DNA of 64,000 nucleotides from Alistipes sp. (GTDB lineage Bacteria; Bacteroidota; Bacteroidia; Bacteroidales; Rikenellaceae): NCBI GenBank assembly GCA_017483225.1, contig JAFULF010000006.1, positions 1 to 64,000 of the forward strand, read 5' to 3'. Shown piece by piece: positions 10,161 to 19,513 of this stretch (position 1 is its first letter; each line of letters starts with the position of its first letter). The notes under the pieces were generated by a model. It saw only the letters and a program-made list of their open reading frames with translations, ran no database searches and was not told where the DNA came from. The position numbers and the translations under genes were made by a program.

Positions 10161-11522
10161 TTATTCTGCGAAATATTTGTAGAAGAGCAGTATGGTATGC
10201 ACACCCTTGGCGAACTGGTCAAGACCATAGCTCTCGTTAGGGGAGTGGATTGCATCCTGCGACAGACCGAAGCCCATCAATATAGACTTGATTCCCAATA
10301 CCTGCTCAAAACAGCTAATCACGCCAATAGAGCCGCCCGAATATACCGGCACGGGCTCCTTGCCAAAGGTCGCCTTGATAGCCTTTGCTGCCGCCTTATA
10401 GGCAGGCATATCGGTAGGCGATACGTATGGAGTACCACCGTGCGTAGGTCGCACCTCGACCTTAACACCCCTCGGAGCGAGGCTCTTGAAGTATGTCGTG
10501 AAGAGCTTTGTAATCTTGTCCGGAGTCTGATATGGCACCAGACGCATCGTTATCTTTGCGGATGCCACCGCAGGGATGATGGTCTTCGACCCCTCGCCGG
10601 TATATCCGCTCCACATTCCGTTAATCTCGAATGTAGGGCGAACACCCGTGCGCTCCAATGTCGTGTAACCCTCCTCGCCGGCAACTGCACCCACGCCGAT
10701 AGAGGCCTTGTAGCGACGTGTGCAGAACGGAACACGATTCAGTGCCTTGCGCTCTGCGGCGGACAGCTCACGCACATCGTCGTAGAAGCCGGGGATTGTG
10801 ATGTGTCCTTGCTCGTCAATGAGCTGCGAGAGCATTTTCGAGAGTACCATTGCAGGGTTGTGTACTGCTCCGCCATATATTCCTGAGTGGAGGTCGGCAG
10901 CAGCCCCGTGGACCGACACCTCTACACCCGCCAGACCTCGCAGACCACACGTGATGGATGGGGTATCCATACCGAGCATAGAGGTATCCGAAACGAGGAT
11001 AACATCCGCCTTCAACATCTTCTTGTGCGAAGCGCAGAACTTGCTGATTTGCGCCGAGCCACTCTCCTCCTCGCCTTCGAGCAGGAACTTTACGTTGCAC
11101 GGCAGGGTGTCGGTTGCGCACATAGCCTCAAAGGCCTTGATGTGCATAAACGATTGACCCTTATCGTCGTCGGCCCCTCGGCCCCAGATGCGACCATCCT
11201 TGATGACCGGCTCAAAAGGCTCCGTCAGCCACTCGTCCATAGGCTCCGGAGGCATAACGTCGTAGTGACCATACACCAGTACCGTCTTCGCCTTTGGCGA
11301 GATAATCTTCTCGGCATAGACCAGTGGCGCACCATCCGTAGGGATGACCTCCGCACTATCGGCACCCGCCTTGACGATGGCCGCAGCAAGGTGCTCGGCA
11401 CAACGCTGTCGCTCTTCGGCATACTCCGTGACAGCACTGATTGAAGGGATGCGAAGCACCTCGAAAAGTTCATCTATGAAACGACCCATATTGGAGTCGA
11501 TATACTCTCTTACCTTGTCCAT
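10161..11522 (-). CDS. M20 family dipeptidase
   Basis: This is a zinc metallopeptidase of the M20/ArgE/DapE family. Its 453 residues have motifs YGHYDVMPP (first metal His and catalytic Asp), GRGADDDKG (bridging Asp), EGEEESGS (general base and metal Glu) and an insert dimerisation domain. It has no signal peptide, so it is likely a cytoplasmic dipeptidase of the cytosolic nonspecific dipeptidase type. It lies between glmM (14 bases upstream) and the phosphoesterase on the minus strand. Confidence 0.92.
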   Translation of the reverse strand: MDKVREYIDSNMGRFIDELFEVLRIPSISAVTEYAEERQRCAEHLAAAIVKAGADSAEVIPTDGAPLVYAEKIISPKAKTVLVYGHYDVMPPEPMDEWLTEPFEPVIKDGRIWGRGADDDKGQSFMHIKAFEAMCATDTLPCNVKFLLEGEEESGSAQISKFCASHKKMLKADVILVSDTSMLGMDTPSITCGLRGLAGVEVSVHGAAADLHSGIYGGAVHNPAMVLSKMLSQLIDEQGHITIPGFYDDVRELSAAERKALNRVPFCTRRYKASIGVGAVAGEEGYTTLERTGVRPTFEINGMWSGYTGEGSKTIIPAVASAKITMRLVPYQTPDKITKLFTTYFKSLAPRGVKVEVRPTHGGTPYVSPTDMPAYKAAAKAIKATFGKEPVPVYSGGSIGVISCFEQVLGIKSILMGFGLSQDAIHSPNESYGLDQFAKGVHTILLFYKYFAE

Positions 11523-11535
11523 AATTATATATAGG

Positions 11536-12924
11536 TTATAAGTTACAAATCTCCTTAATCTCTGCTATGAACTTCTGCGCCAAAGCCTCCGCCTCGTCCA
11601 TAGATTTCGCCTCGGTATAGATACGGATTATAGGCTCGGTATTCGACTTTCGCAGATGTACCCAACTCTGGGCAAAATCAATTTTTACACCATCCGTATC
11701 GTTCACTTTTTCAGTAGCATAACGTGCCTTCATCTCACGTAATACATTATCTACATCAATAGATGGCGTGAGCTCGATTTTGTTCTTCGATGCGAAGTAG
11801 GCGGGGTAGGTGGCTCGCAACTCGGTCATCGTCAATCCTCGCTTGGCGAGGTAGGTCAAAAAGAGTGCTGTTCCGACCAGCGCATCACGGCCATAGTGCA
11901 ACTCCGGATATATCACTCCGCCATTGCCTTCGCCACCGATGACTGCTCCTACCTCCTTCATCTTTGCCACCACATTAACCTCTCCAACAGCTGACGCAGC
12001 ATAAGAGCCTCCGTGCGAAGCCGTTACATCCGCAAGTGCACGTGAGGAGGAGAGGTTCGAAACCGTATTTCCGCCACACTGGGAGAGGATGTAATCCGCA
12101 ACAGCGACAAGGGTGTATTCCTCGACAAACATCGAGCCATCCTCGCTGACAAATGCCAATCTATCGACATCGGGGTCAACGACAATACCCAAATCGGCCC
12201 TCTCTTTGACGATAACCTCCGAAATCTCGGTCAGATTCTGCGGCAGTGGCTCAGGGTTGTGGGCAAACTCGCCCGTAGGCTCACAGTTGAGTTTTACAAC
12301 CTCGCAACCCATCTCTTCAAGCAGTTGCGGGATGACCACTCCGCCGACGGAATTTACGGCATCCACAACCACCTTGAATCGACGTGCTCGAACCGCCTCC
12401 ACATCTACCATTTTCAAGTTCAACACTTGCTTTATATGAGTAGCGTTAAAATCCTCTCGCAGAACGACTTTTCCTATATTGTCTATTGTGGGGAATTGGC
12501 ACTCGTCATCCTCTGCCAGAGCCAGCACGGCACGCCCCTCCGCATCGTTCAGAAATTCACCCTTCTCGTTGAGCAGTTTCAGTGCATTCCACTGCTTCGG
12601 ATTGTGCGAGGCGGTGATGATTATACCGCCGTCGGCCTTATGGGTGATGACGGCCATCTCCGTACCCGGCGTGGTGCAGAGTCCTACGTTGATGACATCG
12701 ACGCCACAGCCGAGCAGCGTTCCCTCGATGATATTCTCGACCATCTTGCCCGAGAGGCGGGCATCACGGCCGACGACCACGCAGATTCGCTTGTTGCCGT
12801 TTTTCTGCTGCATAAAGCGAGAGTAGGCGGTTGTAAATTTGACAATGTCGATAGGAGTCAGATTGTTACCACATTCGCCACCGATAGTGCCTCTAATGCC
12901 CGAAATAGATTTTATAAGGGTCAT
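11536..12924 (-). CDS. glmM: Phosphoglucosamine mutase / phosphohexomutase
   Basis: This enzyme converts glucosamine-6-phosphate to glucosamine-1-phosphate for UDP-GlcNAc and cell-wall synthesis. It is an alpha-D-phosphohexomutase of 462 residues with the phosphoserine loop TASHNPKQWN, metal-binding DPDVDR (the family usually has DPDADR), the sugar-binding GEGNGGV and the C-terminal phosphate-binding RKSNTEP. The presence of GEGNGG, and glmM-like order, favours GlmM, although a phosphomannomutase or phosphoglucomutase role is possible. It is the first gene of a minus-strand group with the M20 dipeptidase and phosphoesterase. Confidence 0.85.
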   Translation of the reverse strand: MTLIKSISGIRGTIGGECGNNLTPIDIVKFTTAYSRFMQQKNGNKRICVVVGRDARLSGKMVENIIEGTLLGCGVDVINVGLCTTPGTEMAVITHKADGGIIITASHNPKQWNALKLLNEKGEFLNDAEGRAVLALAEDDECQFPTIDNIGKVVLREDFNATHIKQVLNLKMVDVEAVRARRFKVVVDAVNSVGGVVIPQLLEEMGCEVVKLNCEPTGEFAHNPEPLPQNLTEISEVIVKERADLGIVVDPDVDRLAFVSEDGSMFVEEYTLVAVADYILSQCGGNTVSNLSSSRALADVTASHGGSYAASAVGEVNVVAKMKEVGAVIGGEGNGGVIYPELHYGRDALVGTALFLTYLAKRGLTMTELRATYPAYFASKNKIELTPSIDVDNVLREMKARYATEKVNDTDGVKIDFAQSWVHLRKSNTEPIIRIYTEAKSMDEAEALAQKFIAEIKEICNL

Positions 12925-13029
12925 AATTTGTGATGTTTTTTATTTAAATAAAAAAAGTTTTGCAAAGTTTTTGAAATTCGATGTAAATATATTACTTTTA
13001 TGCCAATTATCCAACAAATGTTAAAAACT

Positions 13030-13914
13030 ATGGAAAACAAACGAGTGATTCCGGCTTCGGAACTTATCATTAACGAGGATGGTTCGATATTTCACCTGCA
13101 TCTTCGTCCGGAGCAACTTGCCGACATCGTCATCCTCGTAGGAGACCCCGGCAGGGTAGCGCTTGTATCCTCATTCTTCGACTCGAAGGAGTGCGAGGTT
13201 GAGAGTCGTGAGTTCAAGACTGTAACGGGCTCATACAAGGGTAAGAGAATGACGGTGCTTTCAACCGGTATCGGTACCGACAACATTGATATCTGTGTAA
13301 CGGAGCTGGATGCTCTCGCAAATATAGACTTCTCGACACGTCAGGTCAAGGAGGAGTTTCGCAGGCTGACCCTGCTCCGCCTTGGTACGTCGGGGGCATT
13401 GCAGCCCGACATAAAGGTCGGAGAGGCGGTCTTTGCCCGCACGTCGGTAGGCTTCGACGGCCTGCTGAACTTCTACGCAGGACGTGACGAGGTCTGCGAC
13501 CTTGCCATCGAGCGGGCCTTTATGGAGCATACGCAGTGGAGCCGTCTGCTCACGAAGCCATACTTCGTAGATGCCGACAGCGAGCTCTTTGAACTCTTCA
13601 AGGCCTCGACACGTGAGGGTATAACCATTGCCGCTCCCGGATTCTATGCGCCACAAGGCCGTTGGGTGCGCCTGCAACCACAGGACCCGAATCTGAACCG
13701 GAAGATAGAGAGCTTCCGCTTCGACGGTCGCCGCATAACCAACTTTGAGATGGAGAGTTCTGCTCTGGCAGGACTTGCCGCCCTAATGGGACACCGTGCC
13801 GGCACCATCTGTACCATCATAGCGCAGCGAGTGGCCCTCGATGCCTGCACGGACTATAAGCCTTTTGTGCGCCAAATGATTATCAACGCACTCGACAAAC
13901 TTGCAACTTTATAG
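13030..13914 (+). CDS. Nucleoside phosphorylase (uridine phosphorylase-like)
   Basis: This is a salvage enzyme of the PNP/UDP phosphorylase family that cleaves a nucleoside with phosphate. Motifs are VGDPGR (phosphate site), STGIGTDNIDI, RLGTSGALQP and the C-terminal FEMESSALAGLA, which holds the ribose-binding Glu/Met. I start it at the ATG at 13030, which follows an A-rich TTAAAAACT. An in-frame ATG at 13000 lies in the likely promoter zone and would add ten unconserved residues. The base specificity (uridine versus purine) is inferred only. It is 30 bases before dnaN. Confidence 0.85.
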   Translation: MENKRVIPASELIINEDGSIFHLHLRPEQLADIVILVGDPGRVALVSSFFDSKECEVESREFKTVTGSYKGKRMTVLSTGIGTDNIDICVTELDALANIDFSTRQVKEEFRRLTLLRLGTSGALQPDIKVGEAVFARTSVGFDGLLNFYAGRDEVCDLAIERAFMEHTQWSRLLTKPYFVDADSELFELFKASTREGITIAAPGFYAPQGRWVRLQPQDPNLNRKIESFRFDGRRITNFEMESSALAGLAALMGHRAGTICTIIAQRVALDACTDYKPFVRQMIINALDKLATL

Positions 13915-13944
13915 GATTGAATAACATATAAAAATAACAGAAAG

Positions 13945-15069
13945 ATGAAATTTACAGTATCAAGTTCCGCCCTGTTGTCGCTGCTGGCAACCACGGGCAA
14001 AGTAATCAACAGCAAGAACACACTCCCAATCCTCGACTACTTCCTTATGGAGTTGAAGGATGGCGAGTTGAAGGTCACAACCTCCGACTTGGAGACTACG
14101 CTTATCGCTACGCTCAAAGTGGACAACGTAGAGAAGGAGGGTATGGTCGCTGCTCCTGCCAAGTTGATGCTTGACGTGTTAAAGGAGTGCTCGGAGATGC
14201 CTCTCACGCTCGAAGTCAATGATAGCAACTGGGAGATTAAGATTTCGTGGCACAGCGGAGGCTCGTCGGTGCCGGGAGCAAACCCTATCAGCTATCCTAC
14301 CGTGCAGAGCCTTGCAGAGGACAAGACCGAGGTTACGCTCGACGTGGACGTTCTGGTAAACGGCATCAACAAGACCATCTTCGCTACCGCTGACGACGAG
14401 TTGCGTCCGGTTATGAATGGTGTCTTCATCAGCCTTGACCAGAGCGGTGTTACCTGCGTGGCTACCGATGCACACAAGCTCGTCAAGACCACTTCCGAGT
14501 GCGCTTGCACTACGGCAGCATCGTTCATCCTGCCAAAGAAGCCGGCGAACCTGCTCAAAACTATGCTCTTGAAGGAGGATGGCGATATTCAGATGTCTTT
14601 CGACAAGAACAACGCCAAATTCTGCTTGAAGAACAGCACGCTCGTATGCCGCCTTATCGAGGGTAACTATCCAAACTACAACGCCGTAATCCCTACCGCC
14701 AACCCTAACAAGATGCTCATCGACCGCATCGAGTTGGTAAACGGTATCAAGCGTGTTGCCGTTTGTGCAAACCCTACAACAAACCTGATTCGTATGGATA
14801 TTGCCGACAACAAGGTTACATTGACCGCTCAGGACTTGAACTTCTACGTGTCGGCTAACGAGTCGCTCTCGTGCAGTTACGATGGCGAGCCTATCACTAT
14901 CGGCTTCAAGTCCACCTTCTTGGTTGAGATTCTCTCCAACATTGAGACCCCGACCGTTCTGGTGGAGTTGGCAGATTCGACCCGAGCAGGTGTCTTCAAG
15001 CCTGTATATGACGACAAACCAAGCGGCCTGACTCTGATGCTGCTGATGCCGATGATGATTAACGCATAG
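13945..15069 (+). CDS. dnaN: DNA polymerase III sliding clamp (beta subunit)
   Basis: This is the ring-shaped processivity factor of the replicative polymerase. Its 374 residues form three clamp domains, with the N-terminus MKFTVSSSALLSLLATTGKV, PAKLMLDVLK, the ATDAHKLVK segment and the C-terminal PVYDDKPSGLTLMLLMPMM that holds the protein-binding cleft. It is not next to dnaA here, as is usual in Bacteroidales. It lies 5 bases ahead of the exonuclease gene, so the two are probably co-transcribed. Confidence 0.96.
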   Translation: MKFTVSSSALLSLLATTGKVINSKNTLPILDYFLMELKDGELKVTTSDLETTLIATLKVDNVEKEGMVAAPAKLMLDVLKECSEMPLTLEVNDSNWEIKISWHSGGSSVPGANPISYPTVQSLAEDKTEVTLDVDVLVNGINKTIFATADDELRPVMNGVFISLDQSGVTCVATDAHKLVKTTSECACTTAASFILPKKPANLLKTMLLKEDGDIQMSFDKNNAKFCLKNSTLVCRLIEGNYPNYNAVIPTANPNKMLIDRIELVNGIKRVAVCANPTTNLIRMDIADNKVTLTAQDLNFYVSANESLSCSYDGEPITIGFKSTFLVEILSNIETPTVLVELADSTRAGVFKPVYDDKPSGLTLMLLMPMMINA

Positions 15070-15074
15070 CGGAG

Positions 15075-15854
15075 ATGGAACTCAAACTTAAACGGCCGAT
15101 AATCTTCTTCGACTTGGAGACTACGGGCGTGGATGTCGCACGTGACCGCATTGTTGAGATTTCGGTAGTCAAGGTTATGCCCGACGGGGAGAAGATAATC
15201 AAGACTCGCCGTCTGAATCCGACCATCCCGATTCCGAAGGAGGCGTCGGAGATACACCACATATACGACGAGGATGTGAAGGATTGTCTGACATTCCGAC
15301 AGATAGCCAAGTCGTTGCGTGACTTTATGGAGGGGTGTGACTTCGGAGGCTTCAACTCCAACCGCTTCGACCTGCCGGTTCTTGCCGAGGAGTTCTTGCG
15401 TGCAGAGGTTGATATCGACCTGCGTAATCGTCGCTATATCGACGTGCAGAACATCTTCCATAAGAAGGAGGAGCGCACTCTGGTTGCCGCCTATCGCTTC
15501 TACTGCGACAAGGAGTTGGGCGATGCGGCGCACGGAGCCGAGGCGGATACGCTGGCAACATACGAGGTGTTGAAGGCACAACTCGACCGCTACGACGACT
15601 TGGAGAACGACGTCGATTTCCTCTCCAAGTTCTCTACTCGCAACAACTGTGCCGACTTTGCCGGCAGAATCATCTACGACGACAATGGCGTGGAGGTCTT
15701 TGCCTTTGGCAAGTATAAGGGGCAGTCGGTCGAGAAGGTATTTGAGAAGGAGCCGAGCTACTACGATTGGATTCAGCAGGGCGATTTCCCGCAATATACC
15801 AAGAAGGTATTCACGGAGATACGCCTGCGAGCCATACAAACAAAGAAGTTTTAA
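15075..15854 (+). CDS. DnaQ-like 3'-5' exonuclease
   Basis: This is a DEDD-family exonuclease of 259 residues, resembling the proofreading epsilon subunit. Exo I is FFDLETTGVD, Exo II is GFNSNRFDLPVL and Exo III is HGAEADTLATYEVL. A C-terminal extension of about 70 residues (GKYKGQSVEKV, YYDWIQQGDF) resembles the small DUF3820-type module found behind such exonucleases in Bacteroidota. It sits directly after dnaN, which fits a replication or repair role. Confidence 0.88.
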   Translation: MELKLKRPIIFFDLETTGVDVARDRIVEISVVKVMPDGEKIIKTRRLNPTIPIPKEASEIHHIYDEDVKDCLTFRQIAKSLRDFMEGCDFGGFNSNRFDLPVLAEEFLRAEVDIDLRNRRYIDVQNIFHKKEERTLVAAYRFYCDKELGDAAHGAEADTLATYEVLKAQLDRYDDLENDVDFLSKFSTRNNCADFAGRIIYDDNGVEVFAFGKYKGQSVEKVFEKEPSYYDWIQQGDFPQYTKKVFTEIRLRAIQTKKF

Positions 15855-15869
15855 GAGATAATATTGGGA

Positions 15870-17714
15870 ATGTATCGTTCACTACGCATTGCAACTCTTC
15901 TGCTTGCCGGGGCATTATGCCTCGGCAGCGGTGTTGTTTCGGCTCAAACAGCGGAGCAGGTGGTATATATTGACGGAGAGAAGTTCGCCATACATACCGT
16001 CGTGAAGGGGGATACCCTCTACTCGCTGGCACGTACCCACGAGGTTGATATGGCGGAGATTATATCCGTCAATCCAATCCTCTCGGAGGGGCTGAAAGTG
16101 GGGCAGGTCATAAAGATTCCGTACAAGGAGGGCAAGCAACCCAAAAGGTCGAAAAAGAGCTTCGATACCCATATCGTGAGCCGTGGAGAGACCTTCTACT
16201 CCATCGCCCGCCAATACTCCATATCGGTCGAAACGCTGCTCTCCGACAACGGAGATATCGACCCTGCACACCTTGCTGTTGGAACCACGCTCTACATTCG
16301 CCGTAGCGAGGTAGGTAAGACCGATGAAGTTCAAGTAAAGGATGAGATAGAGCGACGTAGCGAACTGATGAACAGCGTGATGACGGGCGATTACAGCTAT
16401 CACGTTGTACACTCCGGCGAGGATGCAGTCTCCATTGCGGGCCGATTTGGCACCAATGTCGAGACGCTGCTCGCTCTCAATTCTATGCGCACAGAGAAGG
16501 AGGTGCGAGAGGGGTTGATTATCAAGGTGCCGAAGGAGAGTGTCGTATTGGAAGAGGAGGTTACGGAGTCGCAAGATGAGGTGGGGCTGACGGGCGAGAG
16601 GGCCGAGTTCCGCAAGGTGGAGCCGCACGAGCGTGCAAAGGTGTCGCTGTTGCTGCCATTCTCCCAGAGCGGTCTGCCTCTGCAAAACTACACCGACTTC
16701 TACCAAGGATTTCTGCTCGGTGCGGATAAGTTGCGTATGGATGGGTATGCCGCCGATATAGATGTGTACAACACGGGGCACGACCACAACCGCATTGCCG
16801 AGATACTCGACAGTGAGAGTTCGCTCGCAGAGTCGAACCTCATCGTCGGTCCGGTATATGAGGATGAACTTGTGCCGGTGGCACGATATGCCGAGCAACG
16901 CTCCATACCCGTTGTGTCGCCGTTGGCAAACCTCACCGCCACTACGAGCGATGTCGTCTTCCAGATGTCGCCACGTGCGGATGCGAAGTACGACAAGGTG
17001 CGCAATCTCTTTGACGGCAGCCGTAAGGTCGTTGTCATAACCTCCGAGACCATCGACAAGGCCTTCAATGCGGAGGTGCAGTCGATACTTGGGGATACTC
17101 CATACGATAGCCACCACTACATCTACGAGCATCCATCCATCATCGAGAAGCGTTACGAGGAGGCCCGCAAGCAAGATAAGGAGCCGGAGCCTGCTCCGAG
17201 CGACCTCGCTCCACTGTTGGAGGGGGAGCAGGAGCGTGTCTTTGTGATTCTGGCTGCCACCGAGATAGAGGTGGACCGCATCTTGGCTGCGCTTGCCTCG
17301 GCAAACATATCGCTCACGGCTCGCTCCCGCACTGTTGCACCCTTCAAGGTCTTTGGCAACAGCCGTTGGAATCGCCACCGCAACATAGACCGAGCACTAT
17401 TCTTCTCCAACAACGTCGTGATGCTCTCGACCTACCATATAGATAGGAGTGATGCCCGTGTCAAGGAGTTCTCAACGAAGTACGTCAAGGCATTCGGTAC
17501 ATTGCCGTCACTGTATGCCTACCGAGGTTACGATGCCGCCGTGATATTTATTCCGGCATTGTATGACGGCATAGAGAGCGGTCTGTCGGAGCAGAGGCTG
17601 CAACCTTTGCAGACACCTTACACATTCGAGAGTGCAGAGCCGCACGGCCTGCGTGTGAACGAGGAGTGGGTGCGTGTCAATTATAACAAGAACTTCACAA
17701 TCACGGTAGAGTAG
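15870..17714 (+). CDS. LysM-repeat protein with periplasmic-binding-protein-like domain
   Basis: This is an exported protein predicted to bind peptidoglycan. The ATG at 15870 gives signal peptide MYRSLRIATLLLAGALCLG; the TTG at 15864 adds two residues only. Three LysM modules follow, with HTVVKGDTLYSLAR, HIVSRGETFYSIAR and YHVVHSGEDAVSIAG cores (roughly residues 40-215). They are joined to a region of about 350 residues resembling type 1 periplasmic ligand-binding folds (KVSLLLPFSQSGLPLQNYTD, NLIVGPVYEDELVP, PVVSPLAN). The architecture is like LysM amino-acid-receptor-type proteins of Bacteroidales. The ligand is unknown. The stop is two bases before rex. Confidence 0.85.
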   Translation: MYRSLRIATLLLAGALCLGSGVVSAQTAEQVVYIDGEKFAIHTVVKGDTLYSLARTHEVDMAEIISVNPILSEGLKVGQVIKIPYKEGKQPKRSKKSFDTHIVSRGETFYSIARQYSISVETLLSDNGDIDPAHLAVGTTLYIRRSEVGKTDEVQVKDEIERRSELMNSVMTGDYSYHVVHSGEDAVSIAGRFGTNVETLLALNSMRTEKEVREGLIIKVPKESVVLEEEVTESQDEVGLTGERAEFRKVEPHERAKVSLLLPFSQSGLPLQNYTDFYQGFLLGADKLRMDGYAADIDVYNTGHDHNRIAEILDSESSLAESNLIVGPVYEDELVPVARYAEQRSIPVVSPLANLTATTSDVVFQMSPRADAKYDKVRNLFDGSRKVVVITSETIDKAFNAEVQSILGDTPYDSHHYIYEHPSIIEKRYEEARKQDKEPEPAPSDLAPLLEGEQERVFVILAATEIEVDRILAALASANISLTARSRTVAPFKVFGNSRWNRHRNIDRALFFSNNVVMLSTYHIDRSDARVKEFSTKYVKAFGTLPSLYAYRGYDAAVIFIPALYDGIESGLSEQRLQPLQTPYTFESAEPHGLRVNEEWVRVNYNKNFTITVE

Positions 17715-17715
17715 T

Positions 17716-18366
17716 ATGTCACACTTCCCGACAAATATACCGGAAAAGACCATCGAGCGACTGAGCGAGTATCGTCGCACTCTGCTCTCGTGCCATAGGC
17801 AGGGTATTACCCACGTATTCTCACACGTTCTGGCGGGAATCCACGGCATTACTGCGGTGCAGGTGCGCCGAGACCTGATGCTTATCGGCTTTTCGAGCGA
17901 CACGAAGAAAGGATATGATGTCAAGGTGCTTATCGACTTCATCAACAATATCCTCTATGGCGAGAATGTGATGAATATTGCCGTTATCGGTATGGGGCAC
18001 CTCGGTCAGGCCATCACAAAGTACTTCAACAGCAAGCAGCTTAAACTGCGCATCATCGCCTCATTCGACATCGACCCCGAGAAGGTGGGGCACAATATCG
18101 ACGATATCCCGTGCTACCATATGGAGGAGTTCGAGGAGGTGGTCTCCAACAACGATATCAGCATTGTTGTAGTGTCGCTACCGACGAAAGCGGCCTCGCA
18201 ACTTGTCGTGCCTATCGTGAATGCCGGCATCAAAGGGGTGCTTAACTTCACCTCCGCACCGCTAAACTTCCCGCAGGGCATCGTTGTCGAGAACTACGAT
18301 ATCACTACAATCCTCGAAAAGGTCGCCTACTTCGTCAAGGCCAACGAGGAGAACAATAATAACTAA
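17716..18366 (+). CDS. rex: Redox-sensing transcriptional repressor Rex
   Basis: This is a dimeric repressor that senses the NADH/NAD+ ratio. Of its 216 residues, the N-terminal winged helix includes HVFSHVLAGIHGITAVQVRRDL, and the Rossmann domain carries GMGHLGQAI (GxGxxG) and SFDIDPEKVG. The C-terminal swapped helix is present (LEKVAYFVKA). The first gene copy lies in a dense operon after the LysM protein and 8 bases before ribF, so its targets are likely elsewhere in the genome. Confidence 0.93.
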   Translation: MSHFPTNIPEKTIERLSEYRRTLLSCHRQGITHVFSHVLAGIHGITAVQVRRDLMLIGFSSDTKKGYDVKVLIDFINNILYGENVMNIAVIGMGHLGQAITKYFNSKQLKLRIIASFDIDPEKVGHNIDDIPCYHMEEFEEVVSNNDISIVVVSLPTKAASQLVVPIVNAGIKGVLNFTSAPLNFPQGIVVENYDITTILEKVAYFVKANEENNNN

Positions 18367-18374
18367 CCTTCGAG

Positions 18375-19109
18375 ATGGATATTCTGCACGGTTTCAATAA
18401 TCTGCCTTCGTTCAACCATCCGGTAGCAACTGTTGGCTCATACGACGGAGTGCATTGCGGGCACCGCATCATAATTGATGAGGTGGTACGCCGTGCCAAG
18501 GCCATCGGAGGTGAGAGCATTCTGCTCACCTTTGAGCCTCACCCACGCATCACCCTGCAACAAGATGAGGGGTTGCGACTGCTGACCTCTTTGGAGGAGA
18601 AGGCTCTCCTGTTGGAGCAGTGCGGCATTGACTATCTGCTGGTTATCCCGTTTGATTTATCATTCAGCCGCCTTTCGCACGAGGAGTTTATCTCGGACTA
18701 TATAATAGGTCGTCTGGGGGTAGAGGAGTTGGTCGTGGGGTACAACCATCACTTCGGACACAACAAGGGCGGCGACTATGCCTATCTCTCAAATGGGGTA
18801 AGCAGACTGCGTGTGACGGAGGTCAAGCAACACCTTGTAGATAAGCGCAAGGTCAGTTCGACGGTCATACGTCACATAATCGAGCAGGGCGATATGCCAC
18901 TCGCTTCGCAACTCACGGGCCACCCTTATATTATAATAGGTATGGCCGACGAAGATGGGGTTGTTGCAACCGACAGATACAAACTGCTGCCTGCGCACGG
19001 ACAATATGAGGCGGAGGTAAACGGGCTGCCACAGAGCGTCGTCGTAAGGGATTGCGGCGTAGATGTCGGCAGGGCTTTTGCTATGAATAAAGTAACCATT
19101 AAACTATGA
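18375..19109 (+). CDS. ribF: RibF-type FAD synthetase with reduced riboflavin-kinase domain
   Basis: The FMN adenylyltransferase domain (residues about 1-175) is well preserved, with SYDGVHCGHR (nucleotidyl-transferase HxGH variant), TFEPHPR, VVGYNHHFGHNKGG and VSSTVIRHII. A normal bifunctional RibF is about 310 residues and ends in a riboflavin kinase domain with a GFPTAN motif. Here only about 65 residues follow (LLPAHGQYEAEV is still recognisable) and GFPTAN is absent. It may therefore make FAD from FMN only, with riboflavin kinase supplied elsewhere. Its last four bases overlap the thioesterase start (ATGA). Confidence 0.82.
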   Translation: MDILHGFNNLPSFNHPVATVGSYDGVHCGHRIIIDEVVRRAKAIGGESILLTFEPHPRITLQQDEGLRLLTSLEEKALLLEQCGIDYLLVIPFDLSFSRLSHEEFISDYIIGRLGVEELVVGYNHHFGHNKGGDYAYLSNGVSRLRVTEVKQHLVDKRKVSSTVIRHIIEQGDMPLASQLTGHPYIIIGMADEDGVVATDRYKLLPAHGQYEAEVNGLPQSVVVRDCGVDVGRAFAMNKVTIKL

Positions 19110-19513
19110 TTTCACACGACACAACCATACGTGTTCTCTACCGAGATACCGACAAGATGGGCGTAGTATATCACGCCAACTACATCGTCTTCTATGAGGC
19201 GGCAAGAAACGAACTCTTCCGCTCGATAGGCCTGCCATATAGCGACCTCGAAGCTCAAAATATCGTTATGCCTATCACGGAGGTTACCTCCCACTACAAG
19301 GCTCCGGCATACTACGACGAGTTGCTCACGATACGTGCTACGGTCAAGGAGTTGCCGGTGGTGCGTATGATAGTCGAGTACGAGGTGCTGAACGAGAAGG
19401 GAGAGTTGCTCAATACGGGCAAGACCATTCTCGGCTATGTGAATACGGAGCGTATGCGCCCGTGTCGTGCTCCGGAGGAGTTTATCGCCAAGTTATCCAA
19501 ATACTTCGAGTAA
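19106..19513 (+). CDS. YbgC/FadM-type acyl-CoA thioesterase
   Basis: This is a single hot-dog-fold thioesterase of 135 residues. The N-terminal VLYRDTDKMGVVYHANYIVFYE holds the catalytic Asp of the 4-hydroxybenzoyl-CoA thioesterase type, and a GYVNTE strand lies near the end. It probably hydrolyses short-chain acyl-CoA or acyl-ACP. It overlaps ribF by 4 bases and its stop overlaps the next start (TAATG), so it is translationally coupled on both sides. Confidence 0.88.
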   Translation: MISHDTTIRVLYRDTDKMGVVYHANYIVFYEAARNELFRSIGLPYSDLEAQNIVMPITEVTSHYKAPAYYDELLTIRATVKELPVVRMIVEYEVLNEKGELLNTGKTILGYVNTERMRPCRAPEEFIAKLSKYFE

